Assembly (NCBI GenBank): GCA_002166865.1
Contig: NHTQ01000001.1
Span: forward strand, 434,001 to 498,000
Length of the DNA: 64,000 nucleotides
From: Rhodobacteraceae bacterium WFHF2C18
GTDB lineage: Bacteria > Pseudomonadota > Alphaproteobacteria > Rhodobacterales > Rhodobacteraceae
Direction: 5' to 3'
The notes below the pieces were generated by a model. It saw nothing but the letters and a program-made list of their open reading frames with translations. It ran no database searches and was not told the DNA's origin. Every line of letters starts with the position of its first letter. Within the stretch, counting starts at the first letter, position 1. Made by a program: the position numbers and the translations under genes. Positions 46,965 through 56,694 of the stretch are shown here, piece by piece.

Positions 46965-47171
46965 TCAGGCCGCGTCGTCGTCCAGATCGACCTCGTCAGC
47001 CATGACCACCACTTCGCGGTCGGCGTAGTGGCCACAGGCCGGGCAGACGTGATGGGGACGCTTCAATTCGCCGCAGTTCTGGCACTCGTTCGGGTTGGCC
47101 GGGGCCAGCGAATCGTGCGCGCGGCGCTTGTTGCGGCGCGATTTGGAAACTTTGTTCTGTTGGACAGCCAT
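46965..47171 (-). CDS. rpmF: 50S ribosomal protein L32
   Basis: 68 residues. '[20 protein letters not shown]' start and a zinc ribbon '[18 protein letters not shown]' with all four Cys. It is followed by plsX after 26 bp. The acidic C-terminal extension '[14 protein letters not shown]' is typical of the group. Confidence 0.97.
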   Translation of the reverse strand: MAVQQNKVSKSRRNKRRAHDSLAPANPNECQNCGELKRPHHVCPACGHYADREVVVMADEVDLDDDAA

Positions 47172-47325
47172 GTCGCAACCTCGGTTAGCTCGGGGGCCGT
47201 CGCGGCCCGTTTCTCGGGTGTCCGCGGCTCTTAATCCTTCACGCGCCGGCGGTTCAACCCCAAATTCCGGTCGAGGCGGGAAAAATACCCGTCTACGCCG
47301 CGGGAGCAAGCGGTTTTTCGCCCCC

Positions 47326-47880
47326 TCAGTTGGGCTTGTCCAGCTTGTCCTTGAGATCGGCCAGCGACGCGAAGGGCTTGGTATCCTCGTCGGTCAGGGG
47401 CGTCACGCCGGGGGCCGCGAACTGGGCCGTCTCAAGCTCGGCCGCGTCGCGGCGCGGATAATCCGGCAGCGACAGCGACAGCGCCTCGACCATGACGGCG
47501 GGCAGGTCCACCTCCAGCGGCAGCGGTTCGGCGGTGTCGTCCTCGGGCATCTCGATTTCCTCGCCCATCTCGGCGGGCGGGGGCATGTCGGCCAGATACC
47601 GGCGCGTCACCGTTTCGTCGATCACGGTGGTCACGGGCTCCAGCGAAACGACGCAGGTCTGCGTCGCGCGGGCGGTCAGCCGCGCCTGCAGGCGCCAGTC
47701 CTTCCGGCCCTCGGCCTCGATCGTGCCCTCGAAGGTCAGCGCCTCGAGATCTTGCAGGTCGAGTTCGCGGGCGATCTGGCGCCGTTCCTCGGCGCCCGGT
47801 TCCAGGTGGAAGGCCGTCGGCGCGCGTGCCGACAGATCGGACAGGCGCAAAACCTGGCGGGAAGAACCCTTTGCCGTCAT
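47326..47880 (-). CDS. yceD: DUF177 (YceD) protein
   Basis: 184 residues. '[21 protein letters not shown]' with the single Cys and a later acidic region ('[16 protein letters not shown]', then 'LPDYPR') match the DUF177/YceD family, which is almost always encoded upstream of rpmF and is linked to 23S rRNA or ribosome accumulation. The gap to rpmF is 154 bp. Confidence 0.85.
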   Translation of the reverse strand: MTAKGSSRQVLRLSDLSARAPTAFHLEPGAEERRQIARELDLQDLEALTFEGTIEAEGRKDWRLQARLTARATQTCVVSLEPVTTVIDETVTRRYLADMPPPAEMGEEIEMPEDDTAEPLPLEVDLPAVMVEALSLSLPDYPRRDAAELETAQFAAPGVTPLTDEDTKPFASLADLKDKLDKPN

Positions 47881-47970
47881 CGCGAAATCCGCTTCCTTTC
47901 TTGAACCTGCGTGGCACCTTGTTGTAAGCGGGATAAAAGGCGGTTGGGGCCAAGTTCAAGAGGGGCAGTC

Positions 47971-48426
47971 ATGATTGCAACGGCGAACCGGATGATCCGC
48001 GGCATCGCGCTTGCGTGCCTGGCCCTGTTGGCGGCCTGTTCCGCGACCTATGAAAACCACGGCTATGTCCCCAGTGAAGAAGAGCTGTCCGGCCTGGTCG
48101 TCGGCGTGGACACCCGCGCGACGGTGGACGACGTCGTCGGCCCGCCCTCGGCGGCGGGATTGATGGACCAGGGCGATTATTACTACGTGCGCAGCCGTTT
48201 CCGGGAATACGGGATGTTCCGCCCCGAGGAAGTCAGCCGAGAGGTCGTGGCCATCAGTTTCGACGACAGCGGCACCATCGCCAACATCGAGCGGTTTGGG
48301 CTTGAACAAGGGCGCATCGTGCCCCTGTCCCGCCGCGTGACGGATTCCTCGGTCGTCGAGACCGGTTTCCTGCAGCAGTTGATGGGCAACATCGGCAACA
48401 TCAACCCCGGGAACTTCTTCAACTGA
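47971..48426 (+). CDS. bamE: BamE-family outer membrane assembly lipoprotein
   Basis: 151 residues. Signal peptide with lipobox, '...LALLAACSATYENHGYVPS', so the mature N-terminus is Cys23 or nearby. 'GVDTRATVDDVVGPPSAAG' and 'YYYVRSRFREYGMFRPEEV' match the BamE/SmpA domain. It is part of the machinery that inserts beta-barrel proteins into the outer membrane. AGAGGGG stands upstream; it is divergent from yceD. Confidence 0.88.
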   Translation: MIATANRMIRGIALACLALLAACSATYENHGYVPSEEELSGLVVGVDTRATVDDVVGPPSAAGLMDQGDYYYVRSRFREYGMFRPEEVSREVVAISFDDSGTIANIERFGLEQGRIVPLSRRVTDSSVVETGFLQQLMGNIGNINPGNFFN

Positions 48427-48504
48427 TCGGCGTAATCCTGTTGTCACATCTTGTATGCTAAGGCGCGGTCCAATAGGTTGCGTCGCAGGGCGTCGGGATC
48501 AGGT

Positions 48505-49248
48505 ATGACACTGTTCAGCAAGGGCCGCTACACCGCGCGCGTCGCAGAGACTGCGGCGGACATTCGTACCGCCCAGCACCTGCGGTATCGCGCCTTCATG
48601 GATGGCCGCGACCCGGCCGGGCTGGAACAGGACGCCTTCGATTCCGTCTGCACCCATATCCTGATCGAGCAAACCGCGACCGGGCGGGCGGTCTGTTGTT
48701 TTCGGATCCTTCCGCTTTCGCACGGGGCCGAGATCGGGCGCAGCTACTCGGCCCAGTTCTACGAATTGTCGGCGCTGGAGCGCTTCGACGGCCCCATGGT
48801 GGAGATGGGCCGCTTCTGCATCGACCCCGACGAGGGCGATCCTGACATCCTGCGCGTGGCCTGGGCGGCGCTGACCCGGTATGTCGATGACAACAGGGTG
48901 GAAATGCTGTTCGGCTGCTCGTCGTTCAAGGGAACCGATGCCGAAACCTATCTGGATGCCTTCGCCATGCTGAAGGAACGCCACCTCGCCCCGCGGCGAT
49001 GGCTGCCGCGCGTCAAGGCCCCTGGCGTCTTCCGCTTCGCGCAGAAGCTGCGCCGGCGCAAGCCGGACGCCAAGCAGGCCATGCTGCGAATGCCGCCGCT
49101 GCTCAGGACCTACCTGATGATGGGCGGATGGGTGAGCGACCACGCGGTCGTCGACCGCAAGTTGAACACGTTGCACGTCTTTACCGGGCTGGAGATCCGC
49201 GCGATCCCGCCGGCGCGCCAGCGGCTGCTGCGGGGGACGGCGCAATAG
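48505..49248 (+). CDS. olsB: OlsB-like ornithine N-acyltransferase (GNAT family)
   Basis: 247 residues. 'TAQHLRYRAFMDG' at the N-terminus, 'MVEMGRFCIDPDEGDPDILR' and 'MLFGCSSFKGTDAETYLDAF' are typical of OlsB, which attaches a 3-hydroxyacyl chain from ACP to ornithine in ornithine-lipid synthesis. An olsA partner is not seen in the window. Start at 48505 (weak ribosome-binding site) is preferred to an in-frame ATG at 48451. Confidence 0.72.
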   Translation: MTLFSKGRYTARVAETAADIRTAQHLRYRAFMDGRDPAGLEQDAFDSVCTHILIEQTATGRAVCCFRILPLSHGAEIGRSYSAQFYELSALERFDGPMVEMGRFCIDPDEGDPDILRVAWAALTRYVDDNRVEMLFGCSSFKGTDAETYLDAFAMLKERHLAPRRWLPRVKAPGVFRFAQKLRRRKPDAKQAMLRMPPLLRTYLMMGGWVSDHAVVDRKLNTLHVFTGLEIRAIPPARQRLLRGTAQ

Positions 49249-49299
49249 CGCGCGCGGCCGCGCCTTGACGCCCGCGGCGGCGCGGGATAGCCCGAAACC

Positions 49300-51123
49300 A
49301 TGGCCCAGGCTCCGCTACTGCAGCTTTCCGACATTTCGCTTACCTTCGGCGGCGCGCCGCTGTTCCAGGATGTTTCGCTGGTGGTGCATCCCGGCGACCG
49401 GGTGGCGCTGGTGGGGCGCAACGGCTCGGGCAAGTCGACGCTGATGAAGGTCATGGCCGGCCTGGTGGAGGCGGATTCGGGCGCGCGTGTCGTGCCCCCG
49501 GGCAGCAGCGTGGGCTACATGGAACAGCATCCGGACATGTCAGGCTTCGCCACCCTGGGGGAGTTCGCCGCCAGCGCGCTGGACCCGGCCGAGGCCTACC
49601 GCGTGGAAATGGCCGCCGAGGGGCTGAAGTTCGACCTGGCCACCCCGGTGGCCACCGCCTCGGGCGGGGAGCGGCGGCGCGCGGCGCTGGCAAAGCTCAT
49701 GGCCGAGGCACCGGACCTGATGCTGCTGGACGAGCCGACCAACCACCTGGATATCGAGGCGATCCGCTGGCTTGAGGAGCAGCTCAAGCAGACGCGCCGG
49801 GCCTTCGTGCTGATCAGCCACGACCGTGCGTTTCTGCGTGAGCTCACGCGCGCAACCCTCTGGATAGACAGGGGAATCGTGCGTCGTCAGGAGCAGGGCT
49901 TCGCGCATTTCGAAGCCTGGCGCGACAAGCTCTGGCAGGAAGAGGACCAGGCGCGGCACAAGCTCGACCGCAAGATCAAGGCCGAGTCGCAATGGGCCGT
50001 GGAGGGCATCAGCGCGCGGCGCAAGCGCAACCAGGGCCGCGTGCGCGCCCTGCAGGAACTGCGCGCCGAGCGTGCGGCGCAGATCGCGCGGCAGGGCCCA
50101 GCCGCCATGGCGCTGGACTCGGGGCCGAAGTCCGGGCGAAAGGTGATCGAGGCGCACGGGATTTCAAAGGCTTACGAAGGGAAGGTCATCCTGCGCGACT
50201 TCTCGGTCAAGATCCTGCGGCAGGACCGCGTGGCTTTCGTCGGGCCCAATGGCGTGGGCAAGACGACGCTTCTGAAGATGCTGCTGAAGGAGATCGCGCC
50301 CGATACGGGCTGGGTGGAGCACGGCACCAACCTTGTTCCGGCGGTCTTCGACCAGGCGCGCGCGCAGCTGATGCCCGAGTTGAGCCTGTGGGAAAACCTG
50401 ACCGGCGACAAGGAGATGCGGGTATCGGGCCAGGCCGATCAGGTGTTGGTGCGCGGCCAGCCGCGGCACGTGGTGGGCTATCTCAAGGATTTCCTGTTCG
50501 ACGAGCGCCAGGCCCGCGCGCCCGTCAAGTCGCTGTCGGGCGGGGAAAAGGCGCGGCTGCTGCTGGCCAAGCTGATGGCGCGGGAAAGCAACCTTCTGGT
50601 GCTGGACGAGCCCACCAACGACCTGGACATCGAGACGCTGGACCTGCTGCAGGAACTTCTGGACGACTACGCCGGCACCGTTCTGCTGGTCAGCCACGAC
50701 CGGGATTTCCTGGACCGCGTGGCGACCACGACCATTGCCATGGAAGGCGACGGACGGGCCACCGTCTATGCCGGCGGCTGGTCGGACTACCGCACGCAGC
50801 GGGCCGAGCAGGCGCCCGCCGAAGCGCCGAAAGACGACACGAAACCGAAGGCCAAGCCGCAAAAGCCCCGGGACCGCGCGCCGTCGGAACCGGGGCTGTC
50901 CTTCACCGAGAAGCACCGGCTGGAGGCCCTGCCCGACGAGATCGCGCGCCTCGAGGCGGAGATCGCGAAGCTGGAGGGGCTGCTGGCCGATCCCGAGCTT
51001 TACACGCGCGAGCCCGTGAAGTTCCGCAAGGCCACCGAGGCGCTGACGACCCGGCAGGCGGCGTTGGCGGCGGCCGAGGAGGAGTGGCTGGCCCTGGCCG
51101 AAAAGGCAGAGGCCGCGGGATGA
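49300..51123 (+). CDS. uup: ABC-F family ATPase (Uup-like)
   Basis: 607 residues with two ATP-binding cassettes: Walker A 'GRNGSGKST' and 'GPNGVGKTT', signatures 'ASGGERRRAALAK' and 'LSGGEKARLLLAK', Walker B 'LMLLDEPTNHLD' and 'LLVLDEPTNDLD'. No membrane domain. A C-terminal coiled coil (~510-605, 'PDEIARLEAEIAKLEGLLAD') matches the Uup branch, which acts on ribosomes or on DNA structures. Its stop overlaps the ion-channel ATG by 4 bp. Confidence 0.92.
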   Translation: MAQAPLLQLSDISLTFGGAPLFQDVSLVVHPGDRVALVGRNGSGKSTLMKVMAGLVEADSGARVVPPGSSVGYMEQHPDMSGFATLGEFAASALDPAEAYRVEMAAEGLKFDLATPVATASGGERRRAALAKLMAEAPDLMLLDEPTNHLDIEAIRWLEEQLKQTRRAFVLISHDRAFLRELTRATLWIDRGIVRRQEQGFAHFEAWRDKLWQEEDQARHKLDRKIKAESQWAVEGISARRKRNQGRVRALQELRAERAAQIARQGPAAMALDSGPKSGRKVIEAHGISKAYEGKVILRDFSVKILRQDRVAFVGPNGVGKTTLLKMLLKEIAPDTGWVEHGTNLVPAVFDQARAQLMPELSLWENLTGDKEMRVSGQADQVLVRGQPRHVVGYLKDFLFDERQARAPVKSLSGGEKARLLLAKLMARESNLLVLDEPTNDLDIETLDLLQELLDDYAGTVLLVSHDRDFLDRVATTTIAMEGDGRATVYAGGWSDYRTQRAEQAPAEAPKDDTKPKAKPQKPRDRAPSEPGLSFTEKHRLEALPDEIARLEAEIAKLEGLLADPELYTREPVKFRKATEALTTRQAALAAAEEEWLALAEKAEAAG

Positions 51124-51902
51124 GCGCCAACCGCACGATGCACGACCGGGTGCGCCTGCTTTACGAAGGGCGCAGCCAGCGGGCCACGCGCTTTCGGTAT
51201 GGCCTGCTGGTGTTCGACGCGGTGACCATCATCTTCTTCCTGGCCACGGCCACGCTGAGCCTGTCGCTCTGGATCCTGGTGGTCGATGCGATCCTGGGCG
51301 TGCTGATCGTGCTGGACATGGCGGCGCGGTTCTGGATCTCGCAGAACCGCTGGCGGCTTTTGCGGCAGGTCCACATTCTCGTGGATTTCGTGGTGCTGGC
51401 CTCGCTGGTCGCGGCCCCCTTCGTGGGGCAGGGGCTGGCGGTGCTGCGGATCCTGCGCGCCTTGCGCCTGATCCATTCCTACCATCTGCTGCGCGATCTG
51501 CGCCGCGATTCCAGGTGGTTCCGCCGGCACGAGGACGCGCTGATCTCGGCTGTGAATCTGGTGGTCTTCATCTTCGCGATGACGGCACTGGTATCGGTTC
51601 TGCGGGTCACAGACGAGCCGGCGTTGGACTCTTACGTGGACGCGCTGTATTTCACGGTCGCGGCGCTGACCACCACGGGGTTCGGCGATGTCACCCTGAC
51701 CACGACGGCCGGAAAGCTCTTGTCGGTGGTCATCATGGTGGTGGGGGTGGGCCTGTTCCTTCAGCTTGCGCGCGCCATCTTCTCGCCGGCCAAGGTGAAA
51801 TACACCTGCCCCGAGTGCGGGCTGAACCGCCACGACCCCGACGCCATTCACTGCAAGCACTGTGGTCACGAACTGAAGATCGAGACCGAGGGCGTGATGT
51901 AG
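51120..51902 (+). CDS. Voltage-gated-type K+ channel with C-terminal zinc ribbon
   Basis: 260 residues. Six membrane segments: S1 ~29-48, S2 ~50-73, S3 ~80-102, an S4 with regularly spaced Arg ('VLRILRALRLIHSYHLLRDL'), S5 ~141-162, and S6 ~196-216. The pore loop 'YFTVAALTTTGFGDVTLTT' carries a TTGFGD filter, a variant of the K+ TVGYGD. The tail 'YTCPECGLNRHDPDAIHCK' plus 'HCGHELKI' is a C-x2-C ... C-x2-C zinc ribbon, a soluble domain not usual on these channels. Ion selectivity is inferred from the filter. Confidence 0.85.
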   Translation: MSANRTMHDRVRLLYEGRSQRATRFRYGLLVFDAVTIIFFLATATLSLSLWILVVDAILGVLIVLDMAARFWISQNRWRLLRQVHILVDFVVLASLVAAPFVGQGLAVLRILRALRLIHSYHLLRDLRRDSRWFRRHEDALISAVNLVVFIFAMTALVSVLRVTDEPALDSYVDALYFTVAALTTTGFGDVTLTTTAGKLLSVVIMVVGVGLFLQLARAIFSPAKVKYTCPECGLNRHDPDAIHCKHCGHELKIETEGVM

Positions 51903-51909
51903 CCGGGCG

Positions 51910-52665
51910 CTACTGCATCCGCAGCGCGCCGTCGAGGCGGATCACCGTCCCGTTGAGATAGTCGCATTCCACGATGAAACGGGCAAGCGCGGCGTATTCG
52001 GCCGGATCGCCCAGGCGCTTGGGGAAGGTCACGTCCTGAGCCAGCCCGTCCTGCACCTCCGGCGGTAGCCCCTGCATCATCGGCGTGAGGAAGATGCCGG
52101 GCGCGATGGCCATCACGCGGATCCCGTCGCGGGCCAGGTCGCGTGCCATCGGCATCGACAGGCCGACGATCCCGCCCTTGGAGGCGGCATAGGCGGCCTG
52201 ACCCTTCTGGCCCTCGAAGGCGGCGATGGAGGCGGTGTTGACGATCACGCCGCGCGCGCCGTCCGCGCCCTCCGCGTTCCGGGCGATCTCGGCGGCGGCC
52301 AGTCGGGCGACGTTGAAGCTGCCCACCAGGTTGATGTCGATGGTCCGCTGGAAGGCCGACAGGTCGTGCGGGCCGGCCTTGCCCAGTGTCTTTTCCCCGG
52401 TGGCGATGCCCGCGCAGTTGATGGCGGCGGTGATGCGCCCCATGTCCTCCTTGGCCTGCGCGACGGCCGCCGCCACCGACTCGGCATCGGTGACGTCGGT
52501 TTCCGCGAAAGTCGCGCCGATCTCCCGGGCCACCTGCGCGCCGCGCGTGGCGTCGCGGTCCAGGAGCGTGACCTGCGCGCCCATCTCGCGGAAGTGGCGG
52601 GCGGTGGCCTCTCCGAGGCCCGAGGCGCCGCCGGTGACGATCGCGGCTGTCTGGTCGATGCGCAT
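51910..52665 (-). CDS. Short-chain dehydrogenase (3-hydroxyacyl-CoA dehydrogenase type II-like)
   Basis: 251 residues. Rossmann motif 'AAIVTGGASGLGEATARHF', then 'NCAGIA', and the catalytic Ser-Tyr-Lys in 'VNTASIAAFEGQKGQAAYAA' and 'SKGG'. Sequence features such as 'TLLDRD', 'TDVTDAESV' and 'APGIFLTPMMQGLPPEVQD' are those of HSD17B10-type 3-hydroxyacyl-CoA dehydrogenases of branched-chain or fatty acid breakdown. The upstream dyad suggests TetR-type control. Confidence 0.82.
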   Translation of the reverse strand: MRIDQTAAIVTGGASGLGEATARHFREMGAQVTLLDRDATRGAQVAREIGATFAETDVTDAESVAAAVAQAKEDMGRITAAINCAGIATGEKTLGKAGPHDLSAFQRTIDINLVGSFNVARLAAAEIARNAEGADGARGVIVNTASIAAFEGQKGQAAYAASKGGIVGLSMPMARDLARDGIRVMAIAPGIFLTPMMQGLPPEVQDGLAQDVTFPKRLGDPAEYAALARFIVECDYLNGTVIRLDGALRMQ

Positions 52666-52683
52666 GAGGGCTTCCCGTTTAAA

Positions 52684-52697
52684 TGAACATGCGTTCA
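52684..52697 (-). promoter_or_regulatory. Dyad TGAAC-N4-GTTCA upstream of the SDR gene
   Basis: A 5-bp inverted repeat with a 4-bp spacer, 19 bp upstream of the SDR ATG, matching the general shape of operators of TetR-family regulators of acyl-CoA metabolism. No regulator gene is next to it. Confidence 0.4.
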
Positions 52698-52720
52698 GAT
52701 AACCCGGAACGATCTGGCTG

Positions 52721-53773
52721 TCAAAGACCGCGGCGCTGCCAGCGCGCGGCCAGCCCCAGGCCCAGAACCGTGACCAGGATCCGCCAGACGTGGTGCAGCG
52801 TGACGAAGGCGGGGTTGGCCTGCAGGCTGAGCGCGACCAGCGCCATCTCGGTCACGCCGCCGGGGGCGAAGCTGATGAGCATGACATCGAAGGGTTCGTT
52901 CACGACCCGCACGAGCAGCGCGGCGCAGAGGGCCGCGAGGACCAGCATGCTGCCCACGGACAGCAGCGCCAGCCAGGCGCCCCGCAGGAGCAGCCCGCGC
53001 GACAGCCCGGTGAAGCGCATGCCCAGGGCGCAGCCCACGACCACCTGGGCCACGTTGACCAGCCATTGCGGGATGTCCAGGTGGACGGCCCCGGTAAGCG
53101 ACAGGGCCGCGGCCACGGCCAGCGGGCCGGTCAACTGCCCCGCCGGCAGGCGCAGGGCGCGGCCGCCGACCAGACCGGCCACCCCCGCCAGGGCGATCAC
53201 CGGCAGGTCGGACCAGGGCACGGCATCCTTGGCCAGCGTCGCGCCCCCGGCGCTGCCCACCGGTTCGCCCAGCCAGAGCGAAAGGCCGAGCGGCAGGGCG
53301 GTGACCACCACGATGATCCGCAGGAACTGCTGCAGCGTCAGGCGCGTCAGGTCGGCGCCCGCCGCCTCGCCGAGGGCGATGGATTCGAAGAGCCCCCCGG
53401 GCGTGGACGCGTAGAAGGCGGTGGCGCGATCGTAGCCACCCAGGCGGCGGAAGATGATGTAATTGCCCGCATGCGCCAGCGCCGCGAAGAGAACCAGCGC
53501 GGCAAAGCTGACGGCCAGGCGCGGCGCGGCCGCGAAGAGCTCGGCGCGGACCTGGGCCCCGATCATCAGCCCGATGACCGCGATGAAGACGAGGCGGAGC
53601 CACGGGGGAAAGACGTAACCTTCGGGCAGGCGGCGGGACCAGACCGTTGCCACGCTGCCGGCCGCGATCAGCGGGCCCAGCAGGAAGGGCAGGGGCAGCC
53701 CGAGCGCGCGGGCCAGCAGGCCCGCCAGGGCGGCAAGCGCCAGGAGGCCGAGGGTGGCGGCTGTCCGGGGCAT
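52721..53773 (-). CDS. AbrB-family membrane protein (PF05145 type)
   Basis: 350 residues, about ten membrane segments in two similar halves ('LGLPLPFLLGPLIAAGSVAT' and 'LRLPAGQLTGPLAVAAALSL' correspond). 'FYASTPGGLFESIALGEAAG' and 'LISFAPGGVTEMALVALSLQ' are the matching GG motifs. The family was once annotated as ammonia monooxygenase, and its function is not established. An in-frame extension to 55450 is antisense or coding overlap of the next gene and was rejected; the ATG at 53773 has AAGG upstream. Confidence 0.8.
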   Translation of the reverse strand: MPRTAATLGLLALAALAGLLARALGLPLPFLLGPLIAAGSVATVWSRRLPEGYVFPPWLRLVFIAVIGLMIGAQVRAELFAAAPRLAVSFAALVLFAALAHAGNYIIFRRLGGYDRATAFYASTPGGLFESIALGEAAGADLTRLTLQQFLRIIVVVTALPLGLSLWLGEPVGSAGGATLAKDAVPWSDLPVIALAGVAGLVGGRALRLPAGQLTGPLAVAAALSLTGAVHLDIPQWLVNVAQVVVGCALGMRFTGLSRGLLLRGAWLALLSVGSMLVLAALCAALLVRVVNEPFDVMLISFAPGGVTEMALVALSLQANPAFVTLHHVWRILVTVLGLGLAARWQRRGL

Positions 53774-53848
53774 GGGGCCTTCAACCACCCCCGCCTGCGG
53801 GGTGCAAGAGGGCGGAGCGTGACAGGCCGGCCGGGGCGGGTGACCGGA

Positions 53849-53865
53849 GGCCCCGGGTCGGGGCC
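53849..53865 (-). terminator. GC-rich hairpin after the molybdenum hydroxylase operon
   Basis: Stem GGCCCC / GGGGCC with a 5-nt loop, 10 bp beyond the stop of the large-subunit gene. There is no T-run. Confidence 0.3.
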
Positions 53866-53874
53866 CGGGGCGGG

Positions 53875-56115
53875 TCAGACGAAGCGGATGTGGCGGTTGA
53901 AGGGCATCTCGCGAAGGCGCCGGCCCGTCGCGGCGAAGATGGCGTTGGCAAGCGCCGGGGCGGCGGGCGGCACCGGCGGTTCGCCCACGCCGCGGATTTC
54001 GCTGTCGTTTTCGAGCCCGCGCACCCGGATCTCGGGGCATTGATCCAGCCGCAGGCCCGGGAAGCTGTCGAAGTTGCGCTGCTCGGCCGCGCCCCGGGAA
54101 ACGGTGATCTCGCAGTTGATGGCATGGCCCAGGCCGAAGATCACGCCGCCCTGCATCTGGGCCTCGAAGTTCACCGGGTCGACGACCCGGCCCACCTCGG
54201 CGGCGGCAAAGGCGCGGTCGAGGCGGATCCCGTCGCCGGTGGCGGTCACTTCCACCACCTCGGCACAGGGCACGCCGAAGGACAGCACGAAGGCGACACC
54301 ACGCCCGCGGCCCTTGCCAAGGGGGCGGCCCCAATCCGACATCTCGCCCACGGCCTCCAGCACCTTGCGCGAGGGGGCGTGCCAGCACAGGCGCAGCCGT
54401 TCCTCCAGCGGGTCGGCGCCGGCGGCATGGATCAGCTCGTCGAGGAAGCAGTCGTGGAAGAACCCGTTGGTCGAGGCCCCCACCGACCGCCAGGAACTGG
54501 TGGGCACCAGGGGCGGCGCGCGGTAGCCGGTCACGCGATAATCGGGGATCTCGAAGGGTTGGTCCCAGGCGCCGGCGACGATCTGAAGGTCGGGGCCCGG
54601 CACGGGCACGTCCTGCCGGCCCATTTGCGAGGCGATGACCGAGGGCATGGCGATGCCAAGATCCAGCGCCGTCACCCGGCCGCCGGCGACGGCGCCGCGC
54701 CCGCGCGCCAGGGCGATCTGGCGGTAGAAGTCCTGGGCGGTGTCCTCCTCGCGGCTGTAGGTCAGCTTGACCGGCGTGCCGGGCACGGCCATCGCCATTT
54801 CGGCGGCGTGGCGCACGACCATGTCCTCCAGGCGGTGGCCGAAACTGCCCCCGATCATCTGGACATGCACGTGCACGTCGCCTTCGGCCACGCCCGTGAT
54901 CCGGGCGACGTTGGCCTGTACGAAGCGCGGGATCTGGGTGCCGGTCCAGACGTCGACGCGGCCCTGGCCGACCAGAACGGTGGCGTTTACCGGCTCCAGG
55001 GGCGCATGGGCCAGGTAGGGCGCGCGATAGGCGGCTTCGATCACCGTCTCGGCCCCGTCCAGCGCGCTGTCGACGTCGCCCGCATCGCGGAACCGGCTGT
55101 CGCGGCGGTCGTCGGTGAAGGAGTCGGCCAGCGTCTGCCAGTGATCCGCCATCTCGGCGGGGTAGGGGGCGGGGGCCCAGTCGACCTCGATCGCCTCGGC
55201 GGCGCGAAAGGCCCGCCAAGTGTTGTCGGCGATCACGCCCAGGCCACCGGAGATCGGCATAACCCTGGCGACGCCGGGCATCTTCTCGGCCGCGGTGGCA
55301 TCGTAGCCCGTCATCGCGCCGCGGTGCGGGCTCAGACGCACAGCGGCGTACACCATGCCCGCGCGCGCCACGTCGATCCCGAAATCCTGTGTGCCGGTGG
55401 ACTTTGCCGGGATGTCGATGCGGCGCACCCGCTGGCCGATCAGGCGCCACTCGGCCGGTCCGCGCAGGGGGATGTCCCGCACCGGCGCAAGCGTCGCGGC
55501 CGTGGCGGCCAGATCGGTATAGGCCATCCGGCGCCCGTCCGGAGCCAAGACGGCGCCCTGCGCTGTCCGCAGATCGGCGGGATCCAAGCCTGCCTCCTGC
55601 GCCGCGGCGGCCTTCAGCGTCTCGCGTGCGACGGCGCCGGCGTGGCGCAGTTTGTCGAAAGCGTCGGGCACGGTGGTGGAGCCGCCGGTCACCTGCATGC
55701 CCATCAGCTTCATCGGCACGTCCATGAGATCCCGCGCCGCTTCGGCCAGGAAACTGTCGTTCGTGGCGCGGAAGGGCACAGCGTCGGCCGACAGCGCGGT
55801 GTTGTAATACGCCGGCGACGGCGGGCCGGGGTCGACGCGCACCTGGTCCAGTTCCACGTCGAGTTCCTCGGCGATGAGCATGGCCTGGACCGAATAGGCG
55901 CCCTGGCCCTTGTCCGCGCGCGGCGTGATGAGGGTTATGCCCGCGCCGGTCACGAGGACATAGGGGGTGATCGCCGCCGCACCCGGCCCCAGCCCCTCCA
56001 GGAGGGGATTCTCGGGCCGGCGGTGATACAGGTAGGCGCCGAAGGCCACGCCGCCCGCCACGACGGCCGACCCGATCAGGAAGCTGCGGCGCGCGATGGT
56101 CCCGGCCCGGCTCAT
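53875..56115 (-). CDS. Molybdenum hydroxylase large subunit (IorB-like, Tat-exported)
   Basis: 746 residues. The N-terminus has a twin-arginine signal ('[20 protein letters not shown]'), followed by aldehyde oxidase/xanthine dehydrogenase molybdopterin-binding domains ('[16 protein letters not shown]', '[16 protein letters not shown]', '[16 protein letters not shown]'). The domain order matches the isoquinoline 1-oxidoreductase beta subunit type, which lacks the FAD subunit and is periplasmic. The substrate (aldehyde, N-heterocycle or other) is unknown. The ATG at 56115 overlaps the small-subunit stop by 4 bp. Confidence 0.88.
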   Translation of the reverse strand: MSRAGTIARRSFLIGSAVVAGGVAFGAYLYHRRPENPLLEGLGPGAAAITPYVLVTGAGITLITPRADKGQGAYSVQAMLIAEELDVELDQVRVDPGPPSPAYYNTALSADAVPFRATNDSFLAEAARDLMDVPMKLMGMQVTGGSTTVPDAFDKLRHAGAVARETLKAAAAQEAGLDPADLRTAQGAVLAPDGRRMAYTDLAATAATLAPVRDIPLRGPAEWRLIGQRVRRIDIPAKSTGTQDFGIDVARAGMVYAAVRLSPHRGAMTGYDATAAEKMPGVARVMPISGGLGVIADNTWRAFRAAEAIEVDWAPAPYPAEMADHWQTLADSFTDDRRDSRFRDAGDVDSALDGAETVIEAAYRAPYLAHAPLEPVNATVLVGQGRVDVWTGTQIPRFVQANVARITGVAEGDVHVHVQMIGGSFGHRLEDMVVRHAAEMAMAVPGTPVKLTYSREEDTAQDFYRQIALARGRGAVAGGRVTALDLGIAMPSVIASQMGRQDVPVPGPDLQIVAGAWDQPFEIPDYRVTGYRAPPLVPTSSWRSVGASTNGFFHDCFLDELIHAAGADPLEERLRLCWHAPSRKVLEAVGEMSDWGRPLGKGRGRGVAFVLSFGVPCAEVVEVTATGDGIRLDRAFAAAEVGRVVDPVNFEAQMQGGVIFGLGHAINCEITVSRGAAEQRNFDSFPGLRLDQCPEIRVRGLENDSEIRGVGEPPVPPAAPALANAIFAATGRRLREMPFNRHIRFV

Positions 56116-56576
56116 TGTCCGGCCTCGCGCAGCTTGGCGGAGGCGGCCCGCACGGCGGCGCGGATCCGCGGGTAGGTGCCGCACCGGCAGAGGTTGCCGC
56201 TCATCGCGGCGTCGATTTCATCCTCCGCCGGATCGGGGTTGCGCGCCAGCAAGGCGGCGGCGGCCATGATCTGCCCCGACTGGCAATAGCCGCACTGGGC
56301 CACCTGCTGTTCGATCCAGGCCTCTTGCACGGCGTGCAGCGCTCCGGGGCGTCCAAGCCCGTGGATGGTGGTGACAGGGCCCCAGACCTCGCCCGCCGGC
56401 ACCTGGCAGGCGGGCACGGCCTGCCCCCCCACATGGACCATGCAGGCCCCGCACATGGCGATCCCGCAACCGTACTTGACGCCCGTCAGGCCCAGTTCAT
56501 CGCGCAGAACCCACAGAAGGGGCATCTCGGGCTCGATGTCGAGGTCGTGGTCGGTGCCGTCCACCGTCAGTCTCAT
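56112..56576 (-). CDS. Molybdenum hydroxylase [2Fe-2S] subunit (IorA-like)
   Basis: 154 residues. Two [2Fe-2S] clusters are signalled by '[20 protein letters not shown]' (plant-type ferredoxin site) and '[11 protein letters not shown]' with '[11 protein letters not shown]'. It passes electrons from the large subunit to an acceptor, often a cytochrome in IorAB-type enzymes. It carries no signal of its own, so it would be exported by hitch-hiking with the Tat-signalled large subunit. Confidence 0.9.
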   Translation of the reverse strand: MRLTVDGTDHDLDIEPEMPLLWVLRDELGLTGVKYGCGIAMCGACMVHVGGQAVPACQVPAGEVWGPVTTIHGLGRPGALHAVQEAWIEQQVAQCGYCQSGQIMAAAALLARNPDPAEDEIDAAMSGNLCRCGTYPRIRAAVRAASAKLREAGQ

Positions 56577-56694
56577 GAAAGTCCCTTCGCGCCGTCAGCA
56601 CTGTCCAACAGTACATGCCAGACCCCGGCCACGTCCACCGCGGGACACCGGCACGCGGCGCATGCCGTGGCGTGCTTTGGGCGGACTATTCGGC

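Noticed and set aside
53647..56175. 842-codon plus-strand frame
   Set aside because: Antisense to the molybdenum hydroxylase large subunit; composition is that of a shadow frame.
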